Assembly (NCBI RefSeq): GCF_029853695.1
Contig: NZ_CP122537.1
Span: forward strand, 1,488,001-1,552,000
Length of the DNA stretch: 64,000 bases
Source of the DNA: Jannaschia sp. GRR-S6-38
GTDB taxonomy: Bacteria > Pseudomonadota > Alphaproteobacteria > Rhodobacterales > Rhodobacteraceae
Direction of reading: 5' to 3'
Shown piece by piece: positions 16,372 to 25,144 of this stretch. The notes under the pieces are model-generated. The model had not been told where the DNA came from and searched no databases. It worked only from the letters and a program-made list of their open reading frames with translations. The number at the start of each line of letters is the position of its first letter. Position 1 is the first letter of the stretch. The position numbers were made by a program, and so were the translations under genes.

Positions 16372-18429
16372 ATGCGAGCGATCTTTCAGCCCACGGTCCT
16401 GTTGGCCATCGCGCTGATGGCGGTGATCCTGATGATGGTCCTGCCGATGCCGTCCTGGGTTCTGGATATCGGCCTCTCGGCCAGCTTCGCGCTCGCGATC
16501 CTCATCTTCACCACGACGCTCTTCATCCGCGCGCCGCTCGACTTCTCGGCCTTCCCGACGATCCTGCTGGCCGCCGTGATGCTGCGCCTGTCGCTCAACG
16601 TCTCCTCCACCAAGCTGATCATCGGCCAGGGGCACACGGGCACGGATGCGGCCGGCCATGTGATCGAGGGCTTCGCCAGTTTCGTGATGGGCGGCTCGGT
16701 CGCCCTGGGCCTGGTGGTCTTCGGCGTGCTGCTGATCGTGAACTTCGTCGTCATCACGAAGGGCGCGACCCGGATGGCCGAGGTCGGCGCCCGCTTCGCC
16801 CTGGACGGCATGCCGGGAAAGCAACTCGCCATCGACAGCGACGTGTCCGCGGGCGCCATCGATCACACGGAGGCCAAGCGCCGGCGCGAGCAGGAACTGG
16901 CCGAGACGAATTTCTTCGGCTCGCTCGACGGCGCCTCTAAATTCGTCAAGGGCGACGCCGTCGCCGGCCTCCTGATCACGATCCTCAATCTGGTCGTCGG
17001 CCTCGCTTCGGGCATGGTCGCGCATGGCATGCCGATCGGCGAGGCGGTCGAGACCTACGCGATCCTGACCGTGGGCGACGGGCTGGTGTCGCAGATCCCG
17101 GCGGTGATCATCTCGATCGCATCCGGCCTCTTGCTGGCGCGGGGCGGGGCGGCGGGCGCGATCGACGCCCAGATCCTCGGCCAGATCGGGCGCCACCCGG
17201 CCGCGCTCGCGACGGTGGCGCTGATCATGGCGGTCTTCGCCTTCGTCCCGGGCCTGCCCTTCGTGCCGTTCTTCATCGGCGCGCTGATCCTCGGCGGCGC
17301 CGCCATATGGCGAAGCCGCGCCGCGGCACAGCCCGAGATCCTGCCCGAGGATGCCGAGCCCACCGCGCCCCAGCGCGCCATCGGCGACGTGCTGGCGCTG
17401 GACGATATCCGCGTGGAATTTGCGCTGGATCTCGTCGACCTGGCCCTCGATCCGGCCACCGGGCTGGAGGGGCGCATGTCGGGCCTGCGCGACCACATCG
17501 CCGAGCGCTTCGGCATCATCCTGCCCGAGATCCGGCTGACCGACGATCCCGGCCTGCCCGCCGGGACCTACGTCATCCGCATCCAGGGGGTCGAGGCGGC
17601 GCGGGATCGGCTGGAACGCGATCATGTCCTCATGCTGACCGGCGAAGGCCTGCCCGAGACGCTGCCCGGCCGCGCCGTGAAGGAACCGGTTTACGGCGCC
17701 CCCGCCCGCTGGATCCCGGCGTCCATGGCCGACGACTATCTCGGAGAGACCATCGTGACGCCGGGCGAGGTCCTGGCGACGCATCTGCTCGAGATCATCA
17801 AGTCCAACTTCCCGCGCCTGCTGGGGCTGAAGGGGCTCCAGACCCTGCTGGACGCCTTCGGCAAGGTCTCCTCGCCCGAACTCTCGATCGCCAATCGCCG
17901 CCTTCTCGACGACCTGATCCCCACAAAGGTCGCGCCCGAAACGCTTCTGGCCGTGCTGCGCCTCCTGCTGGCCGAGCGCGTCTCCGTCCGGAACCTGCCG
18001 CTGATCCTCGAGACCCTGTCGGAGGCGCGCGACGGCAACGCGACCCCCGAGGACCTGGCCGAACTGGTGCGCCAGCGGCTCGCCGAGCAGATCACGGCCG
18101 AGCTGCGCCGGCCCGACGGCACGCTGCCGCTGATCCAGCTCGCCCCCGCCTGGGAGGAGACTTTCGCGCGGCACCAGCTCGAAGGGCCGGGGCCGGGGCG
18201 CGAGGTCGCCCTTCCCGGCGAGGCGATCCAGAAACTGGCGCGCGGCCTGGCCGAGATGGTCGCGAAGGCCGCCGAGCAAGGAAGCCACGCCGCGATCGTC
18301 ACCTCGGCCCGGCGCCGCCGCTTTGTCCACGGGGTCATCGCCGCACGTGGCCTGAGCAATCCGGTCATCTCCTACGAGGAGATCGGGCCCGGGGCGACGC
18401 CCGCGATCCTGGGATCGGTCGCCGCATGA
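16372..18429 (+). CDS. flhA: Flagellar export-gate protein FlhA
   Basis: This 685-residue protein is the large FlhA subunit of the flagellar type III export apparatus. Eight membrane helices occupy the first 320 residues. The conserved FHIPEP block is visible as VVITKGATRMAEVGARFALDGMPGKQLAIDSD around residues 126-157, and the cytoplasmic ring domain contains EIIKSNFPRLLGLKGLQTLLDAFG and NLPLILETLSEA. GGAG lies just before the ATG. It is followed by fliR with an ATGA overlap. Confidence 0.96.
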   Translation: MRAIFQPTVLLAIALMAVILMMVLPMPSWVLDIGLSASFALAILIFTTTLFIRAPLDFSAFPTILLAAVMLRLSLNVSSTKLIIGQGHTGTDAAGHVIEGFASFVMGGSVALGLVVFGVLLIVNFVVITKGATRMAEVGARFALDGMPGKQLAIDSDVSAGAIDHTEAKRRREQELAETNFFGSLDGASKFVKGDAVAGLLITILNLVVGLASGMVAHGMPIGEAVETYAILTVGDGLVSQIPAVIISIASGLLLARGGAAGAIDAQILGQIGRHPAALATVALIMAVFAFVPGLPFVPFFIGALILGGAAIWRSRAAAQPEILPEDAEPTAPQRAIGDVLALDDIRVEFALDLVDLALDPATGLEGRMSGLRDHIAERFGIILPEIRLTDDPGLPAGTYVIRIQGVEAARDRLERDHVLMLTGEGLPETLPGRAVKEPVYGAPARWIPASMADDYLGETIVTPGEVLATHLLEIIKSNFPRLLGLKGLQTLLDAFGKVSSPELSIANRRLLDDLIPTKVAPETLLAVLRLLLAERVSVRNLPLILETLSEARDGNATPEDLAELVRQRLAEQITAELRRPDGTLPLIQLAPAWEETFARHQLEGPGPGREVALPGEAIQKLARGLAEMVAKAAEQGSHAAIVTSARRRRFVHGVIAARGLSNPVISYEEIGPGATPAILGSVAA

Positions 18430-19181
18430 TCGCGGCGCTTCTGCAGATCCACGATCTGGTGGCGCCGTATCTCGCCCAGGGCTTCGCGGTGTTCCTGCGG
18501 GTCGGGGCCCTGATGCTGCTGCTGCCGGGGCTCGGCGACCGGATGATCCCCGTCCGCGTGCGCCTCGTGGCGGCCTTCGCGCTGACCGCGGCCGTCGCGC
18601 CCTCCGTGGCGGCGCCGCCCGCCCTGACCGCGGGCGTGATCGCGATCGAGACGGTGACCGGCGTGGCTTTCGGCGCGGTGCTGCGCTTCGTCGCGCAGGC
18701 CCTGACCATGGCGGGCATGATGGCCGCGCAATACACGTCGCTCGCGCAGCTTTTCGGCAATGTCGAGCCGTCCTCGGCAATCGGCAACCTGCTCAATCTC
18801 GCCGGGCTGTGCCTGCTGATGGCGGCGGGCCTGCCCCTGATGGTGATCGAGATGCTGCTGCGCAGCTACGACGTCGTGCCGATGGGCGGCCTGCCGGGGG
18901 GCGAGGACATGGCCCGGTGGGGCGTCGCGCGCGCGGGCCAAGCCTTCGCCCTCGCCGTCGGGCTGGCGGCCCCCTTCGCCTTGGCGGCGCTGGTCTACAA
19001 CGCGGCGATGGGCGTCATCAACCGCGCGATGCCGCAGCTGATGGTGGCGCTGGTCGGGGCGCCGGCGATCACCGGGGCGAGCGGCGTGCTGCTGTTCCTG
19101 TCGGCGCCGCTGATCCTTTCGATCTGGAAGACCGCGATGCTGGCGGCGCTGGGCGATCCGGTCGCGGCGGGCCTGCCGTGA
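18426..19181 (+). CDS. fliR: Flagellar export-gate protein FliR
   Basis: This 251-residue inner-membrane protein has six or so hydrophobic helices and FliR features: an N-terminal FAVFLRVGALMLLLPGLGDRMIPVRVRLVAAFALT and MINRAMPQLMV-like end (GVINRAMPQLMVALVGAPAITGASGVLLFL). FliR with FliP and FliQ builds the protein channel of the export gate. The ATG overlaps the flhA stop and the stop overlaps the GTG start of flhB. Confidence 0.93.
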   Translation: MIAALLQIHDLVAPYLAQGFAVFLRVGALMLLLPGLGDRMIPVRVRLVAAFALTAAVAPSVAAPPALTAGVIAIETVTGVAFGAVLRFVAQALTMAGMMAAQYTSLAQLFGNVEPSSAIGNLLNLAGLCLLMAAGLPLMVIEMLLRSYDVVPMGGLPGGEDMARWGVARAGQAFALAVGLAAPFALAALVYNAAMGVINRAMPQLMVALVGAPAITGASGVLLFLSAPLILSIWKTAMLAALGDPVAAGLP

Positions 19182-20251
19182 ACGGCGAGGACGGGGCCGA
19201 ACGCAGCCACGAGGCGACGCCGCAAAAGTTGATGCAGGCGCGCCGGAAGGGCGAGGTGATCCGGTCGCAGGACATCGCGGTTTTCGCCTCCTATGCGGGC
19301 GCGCTCGCCGCCCTCGCCGCGCTCGGCCCGGCCCTCGCCGAACGAATGGCGGATCTGGGTGGGACGCTGATCCAGGACGCAGGACCGCTGTCCCGGCCGC
19401 TGCGGGCCGGTGGCGCCGGGGCCGGCGGCGCGATCCTGGGCGAGGCGCTGGCGATTTCGGGCCTGCTCGTCGCGCCGGCGGCGGGACTGGTCCTCGCGGG
19501 CTTGCTGGCGCAGCGGGCGGTGGTCTTCGCGCCGACCCGGCTCGCGCCGAAATGGCAGCGCATCTCCGTCCTCGCGAACGCCCGCAACAAGTTCGGGCCG
19601 TCGGGCCTGTTCGAATTCGCAAAATCCGCGACGAAGATGGTGGTCTTCGGCGGGATCTGCGGCCTGTTCCTCGTCCGCAATGCCGACCGGATCGTCGCGT
19701 CCGCCGCCAGCGACCCCCGTGTCCTGGCGGGATCGCTGGCCGCGCTGTTGGCGCAGTTCACGGTGCTCGTCATGCTCGTCTCGGCCGCGATCGCGGCGGC
19801 AGATTGGCTCTGGCAGCGGCACACGCATCTGGCGAAGAACCGCATGACGCGGCAGGAACTGCTCGACGAGACCAAGCAGGCCGAGGGGGATCCGCATCTC
19901 AAGGGCAAGCGCCGCCGCCGCGCGGAGGAAATCGCGACCAACCGGATGCTGCAGGATATCCCCGAGGCCGCGGTCGTCGTGGTCAACCCGACGCATTATG
20001 CGGTGGCGTTGCGCTGGTCGCCCGCCGATCCGTCGCCCCCGATCTGCGTCGCCAAGGGCGTCGACGCCGTCGCCGCCCGGATCCGCGAGGCGGCGGAGGC
20101 GGCGGGCGTCCCGATCTTCTCAGACCCGCCCACCGCCCGGGCGCTTCACGCATCCGTCGAGATCGGCGCCGCGATCGAGCGCGAGCATTTCGCGGCCGTC
20201 GCCGCCGCGATCCGCTTCGCCCGGTCCCTCGACGAGGGCGCACGCGGGTGA
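19178..20251 (+). CDS. flhB: Flagellar export switch protein FlhB
   Basis: This 357-residue protein has four membrane helices in its first half and a cytoplasmic autocleavage domain. The self-cleaving NPTH motif is at residues 270-273 (VVVVNPTHYAVAL), and EATPQKLMQARRKGEVIRSQD is the standard N-terminus. FlhB switches export from hook to filament substrates. The start is GTG at 19178, overlapping the fliR stop by four bases; the stop overlaps the GTG start of the next gene. Confidence 0.95.
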   Translation: MNGEDGAERSHEATPQKLMQARRKGEVIRSQDIAVFASYAGALAALAALGPALAERMADLGGTLIQDAGPLSRPLRAGGAGAGGAILGEALAISGLLVAPAAGLVLAGLLAQRAVVFAPTRLAPKWQRISVLANARNKFGPSGLFEFAKSATKMVVFGGICGLFLVRNADRIVASAASDPRVLAGSLAALLAQFTVLVMLVSAAIAAADWLWQRHTHLAKNRMTRQELLDETKQAEGDPHLKGKRRRRAEEIATNRMLQDIPEAAVVVVNPTHYAVALRWSPADPSPPICVAKGVDAVAARIREAAEAAGVPIFSDPPTARALHASVEIGAAIEREHFAAVAAAIRFARSLDEGARG

Positions 20252-20577
20252 CCCCGCGCGAGCTCCGGTCGCTGCGCGCCCTGGCGCAGCTTCGCGCCGA
20301 GCGGTCGGGCCGCGATCTCGCCGTCTATCGCGGCCGGATCGCCGCGCTCGAGGCCCGGCGCGCGACCCTGACCGATCAGCCGCTGCAGGCCCCCGAAACG
20401 CTCGCCGAGGCGGCGGCGCAGGACCGCTGGCTGCGCTGGCGCGCGGCCGAACTGTCGCAGCTGTCCCTCGCCGCCGCACGGCTTCACGCCGCCGCGCAGC
20501 CCCAGCGCGAGGCCCATGCGCGCGACCGCGCGCGCAGCGAAGTGATCGACCGGCTGATCGGGTCGGGGAAGGCCTGA
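20248..20577 (+). CDS. Putative FliJ-like protein
   Basis: This 109-residue protein is nearly all helix and rich in Arg, Ala and Leu (ELRSLRALAQLRAERSGRDLAVYRGRIAALEARR, then LSLAAARLHAAAQPQREAHARDRARSEVIDRLI). That antiparallel coiled-coil layout and size resemble FliJ, the general chaperone and rotor of the FliI ATPase, but sequence identity is not obvious. It starts with GTG at 20248 overlapping the flhB stop and ends the rightward operon. Position supports an export-apparatus role. Confidence 0.55.
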   Translation: MTPRELRSLRALAQLRAERSGRDLAVYRGRIAALEARRATLTDQPLQAPETLAEAAAQDRWLRWRAAELSQLSLAAARLHAAAQPQREAHARDRARSEVIDRLIGSGKA

Positions 20578-20590
20578 CAGGGGCCCGGGC

Positions 20591-21055
20591 TCAAGCGTCC
20601 TGGCGCGCCATCGACACGATCAGGACCCGCGCTTCGGGGTCGTCGAGCAGCGCCCGCGCCACCTCGTTGAGCCGCAGGCGCAGCCCATTCATCGCCAGCG
20701 CCTCGGTGAAATTGCCGTCGAAACCGCCCAGGCTGCCATGGCGGAATAGGGCCTCGGTCAGGCCATCCCGCAGGAGCGGTTCGCGCAGTAGAATCGCGTC
20801 GCGACCGACATTGCGGCCCTCGACCCCGAGATTGAGGATCACGTTGCCCCAGAGCCGCCCGTCGCGCAGCACGGGCACGATGAAGGCCTCGCGAAACGTC
20901 ACGAAGCGCTCGTCCTCCGGCACCTCGGCGCGAACGGGCTCGGCCTCGGGTTCGGGCTCGCCCTCGGGCGGGGCCGGGCGCAGGGCGTGACCCGCGACGC
21001 CGCCGCCAGCCAGCGCCGCCAGGACCAGCAAAACGGGGAGGAGCTTGCCCATCAT
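20591..21055 (-). CDS. Second FliL-like protein
   Basis: This 154-residue protein has a membrane helix at residues 3-23 (LLPVLLVLAALAGGGVAG), an acidic Pro/Glu spacer and a domain with the FliL pattern (FREAFIVPVLRDGRLWGNVILNLGVEG, then LRLRLNEVARALLDDPEARVLIVSM). It is distinct from the FliL at 12195-12692 and lies last in the leftward rod and ring operon. Its ATG overlaps the flgH stop. A periplasmic basal-body role is likely by family; why two FliL-type proteins are present is not known. Confidence 0.7.
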   Translation of the reverse strand: MMGKLLPVLLVLAALAGGGVAGHALRPAPPEGEPEPEAEPVRAEVPEDERFVTFREAFIVPVLRDGRLWGNVILNLGVEGRNVGRDAILLREPLLRDGLTEALFRHGSLGGFDGNFTEALAMNGLRLRLNEVARALLDDPEARVLIVSMARQDA

Positions 21056-21780
21056 CAGAAGGGCAGCAGGATATCGGCGACCTGCTGGCCGTAGCGCGGC
21101 TGCTGCATGTCGGTGATCTGGCCGCGCCCGCCATAGGCGATCCGCGCGGCGGCGATCTTGTCATAGGTGATCTCGTTCTGGCGGCTGATATCCTCGGGGC
21201 GGACATATCCCGTCACCAGCATCTCGCGGATCTCGAAATTGACGCGGACCTCCTGCCGGCCCTCGATCCGCAAGGCGCCATTCGGCATCACGTCGACGAC
21301 CGTCGCGGCCACGCGCAGCGTCAGGCGCTCCTTCCGGCGCACGCCGCCGGCCCCGGTCGAGGCGCTGGAGGAATTGGCGTCGACGGCATTCGCCAGGCTC
21401 GCGCCCGCGGGCAGGCGTGGGTCGATCCGTTGCGGAAGGCCCAGGAAATCCGGAATGGCCATCGATTCCGATCCGCTGCGGGACCGGTTGGTGGTGTTGT
21501 TGATCTCCGCCGCCTCGTCGATTTCGACCACGACGGTCAGGATGTCGCCCTGTTGCCCCGCGCGGCGGTCGCCCAGGAGCGAGCGAGGCCCCCCGTTCCA
21601 GAGCGATGCGCGCTGTAGCGGCGTCGCGGGCAGGAGGGGCACCGGGGCCCCCATCGCGAGCGCGGCGTCTTCCCGGCCGGCGCCGACGGGCGTCAGTTCG
21701 GGGACCTGGCCGACATCGGCGAGCCGCGAACAGCCGGCGACGGCGAGTGCTGCGGCCAGGACGGTGGAAAGGGATCGCAT
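21055..21780 (-). CDS. flgH: Flagellar L-ring lipoprotein FlgH
   Basis: This 241-residue protein forms the outer-membrane L ring. It has a lipoprotein signal peptide ending in VAGCSR (cysteine at residue 17), then SLWNGGPRSLLGDRRAGQQGDILTVVVEIDEAAEINNTT and the C-terminal VTGYVRPEDISRQNEITYDKIAAARIAYGGRGQITDMQQPRYGQQVADILLPF, all classic FlgH. It is followed by the second FliL-like gene with an overlap, and preceded by flgA after a 17-base gap. Confidence 0.95.
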   Translation of the reverse strand: MRSLSTVLAAALAVAGCSRLADVGQVPELTPVGAGREDAALAMGAPVPLLPATPLQRASLWNGGPRSLLGDRRAGQQGDILTVVVEIDEAAEINNTTNRSRSGSESMAIPDFLGLPQRIDPRLPAGASLANAVDANSSSASTGAGGVRRKERLTLRVAATVVDVMPNGALRIEGRQEVRVNFEIREMLVTGYVRPEDISRQNEITYDKIAAARIAYGGRGQITDMQQPRYGQQVADILLPF

Positions 21781-21797
21781 GGCAGTCTCCGATCGGG

Positions 21798-22223
21798 TCA
21801 GTTGACGAGGACGGCACCGGCCGCCGTCGCGACGCCCATCACGGTCGACCGCGAGGACAGGTTCATGACGCGCACCGCCTCGCCGTCACCGGCCCGTCCC
21901 AGCGCCCGGCCTTCCGACAGGATCGTCAGGCCCCCGCGCCGGAAGATCAGCGACACGACGGCGTTGCGCCGGACCACGGTCGGCGCGCCGACCTCGCGCG
22001 TCCGGACGGGCCGCCCGGGATAGAGGTTCACCCGGGCTTCGAGACCGATCAGGTCGCGGGGGTCAGTGAAGCCATCCGCCGCCTCCTCGGTCCCGAAGGC
22101 GAGGAGATCGCCGTCCAGAACGTCGCCCGCGCGCACCGGCTGCAGCACCGTGACCGAGCCCGCGATGGCCGCAGGGCCAAACAGGCCGAGGAGCACGAGC
22201 GTCGAGAGGAGGATGCGGATCAT
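21798..22223 (-). CDS. flgA: P-ring assembly chaperone FlgA
   Basis: This 141-residue periplasmic protein has a signal peptide (MIRILLSTLVLLGLFGPAAIA) and the SAF/FlgA C-terminal domain, with LIGLEARVNLYPGRPVRTREVGAPTVVRRNAVVSLIFRRGGLTILSEGRALGRAGDGEAVRVMNLSSRSTVMGVA. It is shorter than enteric FlgA, lacking an N-terminal extension, as is usual in Rhodobacterales. FlgA helps FlgI assemble into the P ring; flgI itself is not in the window. The start overlaps the flgG stop by four bases. Confidence 0.9.
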   Translation of the reverse strand: MIRILLSTLVLLGLFGPAAIAGSVTVLQPVRAGDVLDGDLLAFGTEEAADGFTDPRDLIGLEARVNLYPGRPVRTREVGAPTVVRRNAVVSLIFRRGGLTILSEGRALGRAGDGEAVRVMNLSSRSTVMGVATAAGAVLVN

Positions 22224-23005
22224 CGGATCTGCGTCGTCGCGCCGAGCATCTGGTCGGCGGCGGTGATGACCTTGGCGTTCATCTCGTAGCCGCGCTGCGC
22301 CTCGATCAGATCGGTGATCTCGCGCACCGCGTCGACCGAGCTGTCCTCGAGATAGCCCTGCCGGAAGAAGCCCAGCCCGTCCTCGCCCGGAAAGCCCACG
22401 AGCGGCGCACCGGACGCGCCGGTCTCAGCGTAGAGATTCGAGCCCAGCGCCTCGAGCCCCTTCTCGTTGGCGAAATTGACGAGGCTCAGCTGGCCAAGCT
22501 GCTCGGGTTCGACGCGGTCGATGAAATAGGCATAGATCTCGCCATCCGGGCTGATGCTGATCGATCGCGTGTCGTCGGGGATGGTGATGTCGGGCACGAC
22601 CGGATGGCCGTCCGACGTGACGAGCTGGCCCTCGCCCGTGCGTTTGAGCGCGCCGTCGCGGGTATAGGCGGCCACGCCCGAGGGCAGCGTCACCTCGATA
22701 TAGCCGCGGCCCTCGATGGCGAGGTCCAGATCGCCGCCCGTCTGCTCGAGCGACCCCTGCGCCACCTCCATGCTGACCGCGGCGGAGCGCACCCCGAGCC
22801 CCAGCTGCACGCCGGCCGGCACCACCGCCCCCGTCGCGGCGGCGATCGAGCCGGCGCGCGTCACCTGCTGGTAATGCAGATCCGCGAATTCGGCCCGCCG
22901 GGCGTTGTAGCCGGTGGTGTCCATATTCGCGAGGTTGTTGGAAATGACCTCGACCCGCATCTGCTGGGCGCTCATCCCGGTCGCGGCGATACTGAGTGCA
23001 CGCAT
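22220..23005 (-). CDS. flgG: Flagellar distal-rod protein FlgG
   Basis: This 261-residue protein is the distal rod subunit. The N-terminal rod signature MRALSIAATGMSAQQMRVEVISNNLANMDTTGYNARRAEFADL and the C-terminal SSVDAVREITDLIEAQRGYEMNAKVITAADQMLG match FlgG closely, and the length is normal. It is exported by the flagellar apparatus and has no signal peptide. It sits between flgF (upstream) and flgA (downstream) in the leftward operon. Confidence 0.96.
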   Translation of the reverse strand: MRALSIAATGMSAQQMRVEVISNNLANMDTTGYNARRAEFADLHYQQVTRAGSIAAATGAVVPAGVQLGLGVRSAAVSMEVAQGSLEQTGGDLDLAIEGRGYIEVTLPSGVAAYTRDGALKRTGEGQLVTSDGHPVVPDITIPDDTRSISISPDGEIYAYFIDRVEPEQLGQLSLVNFANEKGLEALGSNLYAETGASGAPLVGFPGEDGLGFFRQGYLEDSSVDAVREITDLIEAQRGYEMNAKVITAADQMLGATTQIR

Positions 23006-23014
23006 GTCGTCTCC

Positions 23015-23728
23015 TTATCTGTCCATCAGGCGGAACATCGCGCGCATGCGCTCGTCCTCGCGATCCATGAAGCCCTGGCCCATCTGGTAGGCGTTCTGCA
23101 CGGCGATCATCCGCGCGATCTGAAGCACGGGCGCGACGTTGGACGCCTCGAGGAAGCCCTGCCGCACCGAGGGCGCCTCGACCGGGACGTAGGCCCCGGC
23201 CTCGAAGAGCGTGCCCGCCCGGCGCGTCAGGCCGAGCGGGTCGCCCGGGCGCACCACGCCGATCCGCGCCAGCGGCTGGCCATCCGCCGAAAGCGTCCCG
23301 TCGCCGCCGACATGGATGGCGGCGGTGCCCGGCGGAACGAATAGCGGCGCGCCGCCTTCGTCGAGGACCGCGTTTCCGTCCGGCGTGACGATCCCGCCAT
23401 CCGGGCCCGCGGTGAAGCTCCCGGCCCGCGTCAGGTGCGGCGTCCCATTCACATCGACGAGGAACCAGCCCTCGCCCTCGATGGCGAGGTCCAGCGTGCC
23501 GCCGGTCCGCTCCAGCGCGCCTTGGGCCTGGCGGACATGGCGCCCGCCCGCGGTGGCGAAGGAAATCGACGGCGCGTCGCCCGTTCCGGCCGAGACATGC
23601 TCGGAGAAAACCAGGCCCTCGGCGCGATATCCGGTCGTCGCCGCATTTGCGATGTTCTGGGCGATTACGTCCATCTCGCGTAGCAGCCCGACCTGCCGGC
23701 CGATGGTGGGATAGATGCCGTCGGTCAC
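23015..23728 (-). CDS. flgF: Flagellar proximal-rod protein FlgF
   Basis: This 237-residue protein is a rod-family subunit with the N-terminal pattern YPTIGRQVGLLREMDVIAQNIANAATTGYRAEGLVFSEH and the C-terminal VLQIARMIAVQNAYQMGQGFMDREDERMRAMFRLM. It is closer to FlgF than FlgG in length and position, directly before flgG. The start codon is GTG at 23728, one base from the fliQ stop. It is part of the proximal rod. Confidence 0.92.
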   Translation of the reverse strand: MTDGIYPTIGRQVGLLREMDVIAQNIANAATTGYRAEGLVFSEHVSAGTGDAPSISFATAGGRHVRQAQGALERTGGTLDLAIEGEGWFLVDVNGTPHLTRAGSFTAGPDGGIVTPDGNAVLDEGGAPLFVPPGTAAIHVGGDGTLSADGQPLARIGVVRPGDPLGLTRRAGTLFEAGAYVPVEAPSVRQGFLEASNVAPVLQIARMIAVQNAYQMGQGFMDREDERMRAMFRLMDR

Positions 23729-23729
23729 G

Positions 23730-23996
23730 TCAGAACCCCTCCACGATCGGCAGCAGGGTGTCCGTGAAATAGCGGCCCAGGGTCAGGCTCATGAAGCTCA
23801 TGGAAACCCAGAACACGCCCAGCATCGCCGCCATCTTCGGCACGAAGGTCAGCGTCATCTCCTGGATGGAGGTGAGCGCCTGCAACAGGCCGATCGCCAG
23901 GCCGACCGCCAGGGCGATCCCGAGGATCGGGGCCGACATCAGGACGGCGACCCACAATCCCTGGCGCAGGGTGTCGAAGAACAGGGCCTCCGGCAT
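23730..23996 (-). CDS. fliQ: Flagellar export-gate protein FliQ
   Basis: This 88-residue protein has two membrane helices separated by a short loop (LRQGLWVAVLMSAPILGIALAVGLAIGLLQALTSIQEMTLTFVPKMAAMLGVFWVSM), the exact FliQ architecture. It completes the FliP-FliQ-FliR set encoded in this window. It follows fliE after four bases in the leftward operon. Confidence 0.95.
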   Translation of the reverse strand: MPEALFFDTLRQGLWVAVLMSAPILGIALAVGLAIGLLQALTSIQEMTLTFVPKMAAMLGVFWVSMSFMSLTLGRYFTDTLLPIVEGF

Positions 23997-23999
23997 CGC

Positions 24000-24266
24000 T
24001 CAGACCGGCATCCGCAGGATTTCCTGGTAGGCTTCGACGACCCGGTCGCGGATCGTCACCACCGTGTCGACGGCGAGCTTGCCCTCGGCCATCGCGGTGA
24101 CCAGCCGGTGCGGGTCGCCCGCGCCGGTCAGGGCCGCCTGGGCCTGCGTCTCGGCCAGCGCCAGCGTCTCGGCGAAGCCGCGCGCGGCCTCGGCGGCGGC
24201 GAGCGTCGGCGCGGGCGCGGGGCTCGGGGCGCCGGCGATGCCGGCGCTGATCTGGGTCAGGTCCAT
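24000..24266 (-). CDS. fliE: Flagellar hook-basal body protein FliE
   Basis: This 88-residue protein is a FliE, the adaptor joining the MS ring to the rod. The C-terminal DPHRLVTAMAEGKLAVDTVVTIRDRVVEAYQEILRMPV carries the family signature (AV-T-V-IRD-VVEAYQEILRMP-V). The N-terminal part is Ala/Pro-rich. It lies between flgC and fliQ. Confidence 0.94.
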   Translation of the reverse strand: MDLTQISAGIAGAPSPAPAPTLAAAEAARGFAETLALAETQAQAALTGAGDPHRLVTAMAEGKLAVDTVVTIRDRVVEAYQEILRMPV

Positions 24267-24296
24267 TCTGGGCCTCCGTGAGAGTGGGAAAAGGTC

Positions 24297-24689
24297 CTAT
24301 CGTTTCAGGATGTCCATCAGGCCCGACGACATGCGCCGCACCTGCTCGAACATCTTGAGATTGGCTTCGTAGCTGCGCTGCGCCTCGCGGGCATCGGCCA
24401 GCTCTACCACGAGTTCGACATTGGAGCCGTCATAGAACCCCTCGGCATCGGCCATCGGATGGTCGGGGTCCCGGACCCGCGTCAGCTCCCGCCGGTCGAG
24501 GCGGACATCGCCGGTCTCGACCGCGCCGGAGCGTCGGCCATCCTCGACGGTCTGCCGGAAATCGACGGTCTTGCGGCGATAGCCGGGCGTATCGGCATTC
24601 GCGATATTCTCGGAGATGTGGCGCAGCCGTTGGCCTTGGCTCCGCATACCCGAGGACAGGATCGTCAGCGCGTCGGAGAATTCTGCCAT
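24297..24689 (-). CDS. flgC: Flagellar proximal-rod protein FlgC
   Basis: This 130-residue rod protein contains the FlgB/C N-terminal signature (RLRHISENIANADTPGYRRKTVDF) and a C-terminal VELVVELADAREAQRSYEANLKMFEQVRRMSSGLMDILKR typical of FlgC. The ATG at 24689 is chosen because GGAGG stands five bases before it; an in-frame GTG two codons upstream overlaps the flgB stop and is a less likely alternative. It follows flgB directly. Confidence 0.94.
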   Translation of the reverse strand: MAEFSDALTILSSGMRSQGQRLRHISENIANADTPGYRRKTVDFRQTVEDGRRSGAVETGDVRLDRRELTRVRDPDHPMADAEGFYDGSNVELVVELADAREAQRSYEANLKMFEQVRRMSSGLMDILKR

Positions 24690-24691
24690 GC

Positions 24692-25063
24692 TCACCTCCG
24701 CCCGATGCTGGCACGCAGCATGTCGAGCGTCCCGCGATAGATCGTGACGGCGCGGTCATGGCCGCGCGCGGCCTCGATCCCGCGCAGGATCTGATCCTCC
24801 AGGTCGACGGTGTTGCCGTTGGGATCGGCCGCGACATCGGAGATCTCGAAACTGGGGGGCGCCATCGCGCCGGCGCCCAGATGCATCGGATGCGTCTGGC
24901 GCAAGGCGAACGGGTCGCCCCCGGGGTCGAACGGGGCCAGGTCGCGGGCCCGGAACCCGGGCGTATCGGCATTGGCGACATTGACGGAAATCGTCGCCTG
25001 GCGGGCCGCCGCATGGCGCGCGGCGCCGGCAGCCAGTCCCAGCAGCGGAAGCATCTCGTTCAC
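24692..25063 (-). CDS. flgB: Flagellar proximal-rod protein FlgB
   Basis: This 123-residue protein is FlgB, the first rod subunit. It shows AARQATISVNVANADTPGFRARDLAPF, then a C-terminal TVDLEDQILRGIEAARGHDRAVTIYRGTLDMLRASIGR. It is first in the leftward flgB-flgC-fliE-fliQ-flgF-flgG-flgA-flgH-fliL-like operon and is divergent from fliI, from which it is separated by 81 bases. Confidence 0.93.
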   Translation of the reverse strand: MNEMLPLLGLAAGAARHAAARQATISVNVANADTPGFRARDLAPFDPGGDPFALRQTHPMHLGAGAMAPPSFEISDVAADPNGNTVDLEDQILRGIEAARGHDRAVTIYRGTLDMLRASIGRR

Positions 25064-25144
25064 GGGTCAAACCCTCCGGCCTTGGTCGCAACGATCCCTT
25101 AAGGCCGATTCCTTTAGAAACCGTTCCAAGACGTCAGGAGCGAC

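Noticed and set aside
16324..18780. 818-codon open frame antisense to flhA and fliR
   Set aside because: Antisense to genes with clear FlhA and FliR motifs; the translation is Arg/Asp/Gly-rich without domains.
25064..25144. CtrA box between flgB and fliI
   Set aside because: A TTAA and a TTAG occur here but are 11 bases apart, not seven.
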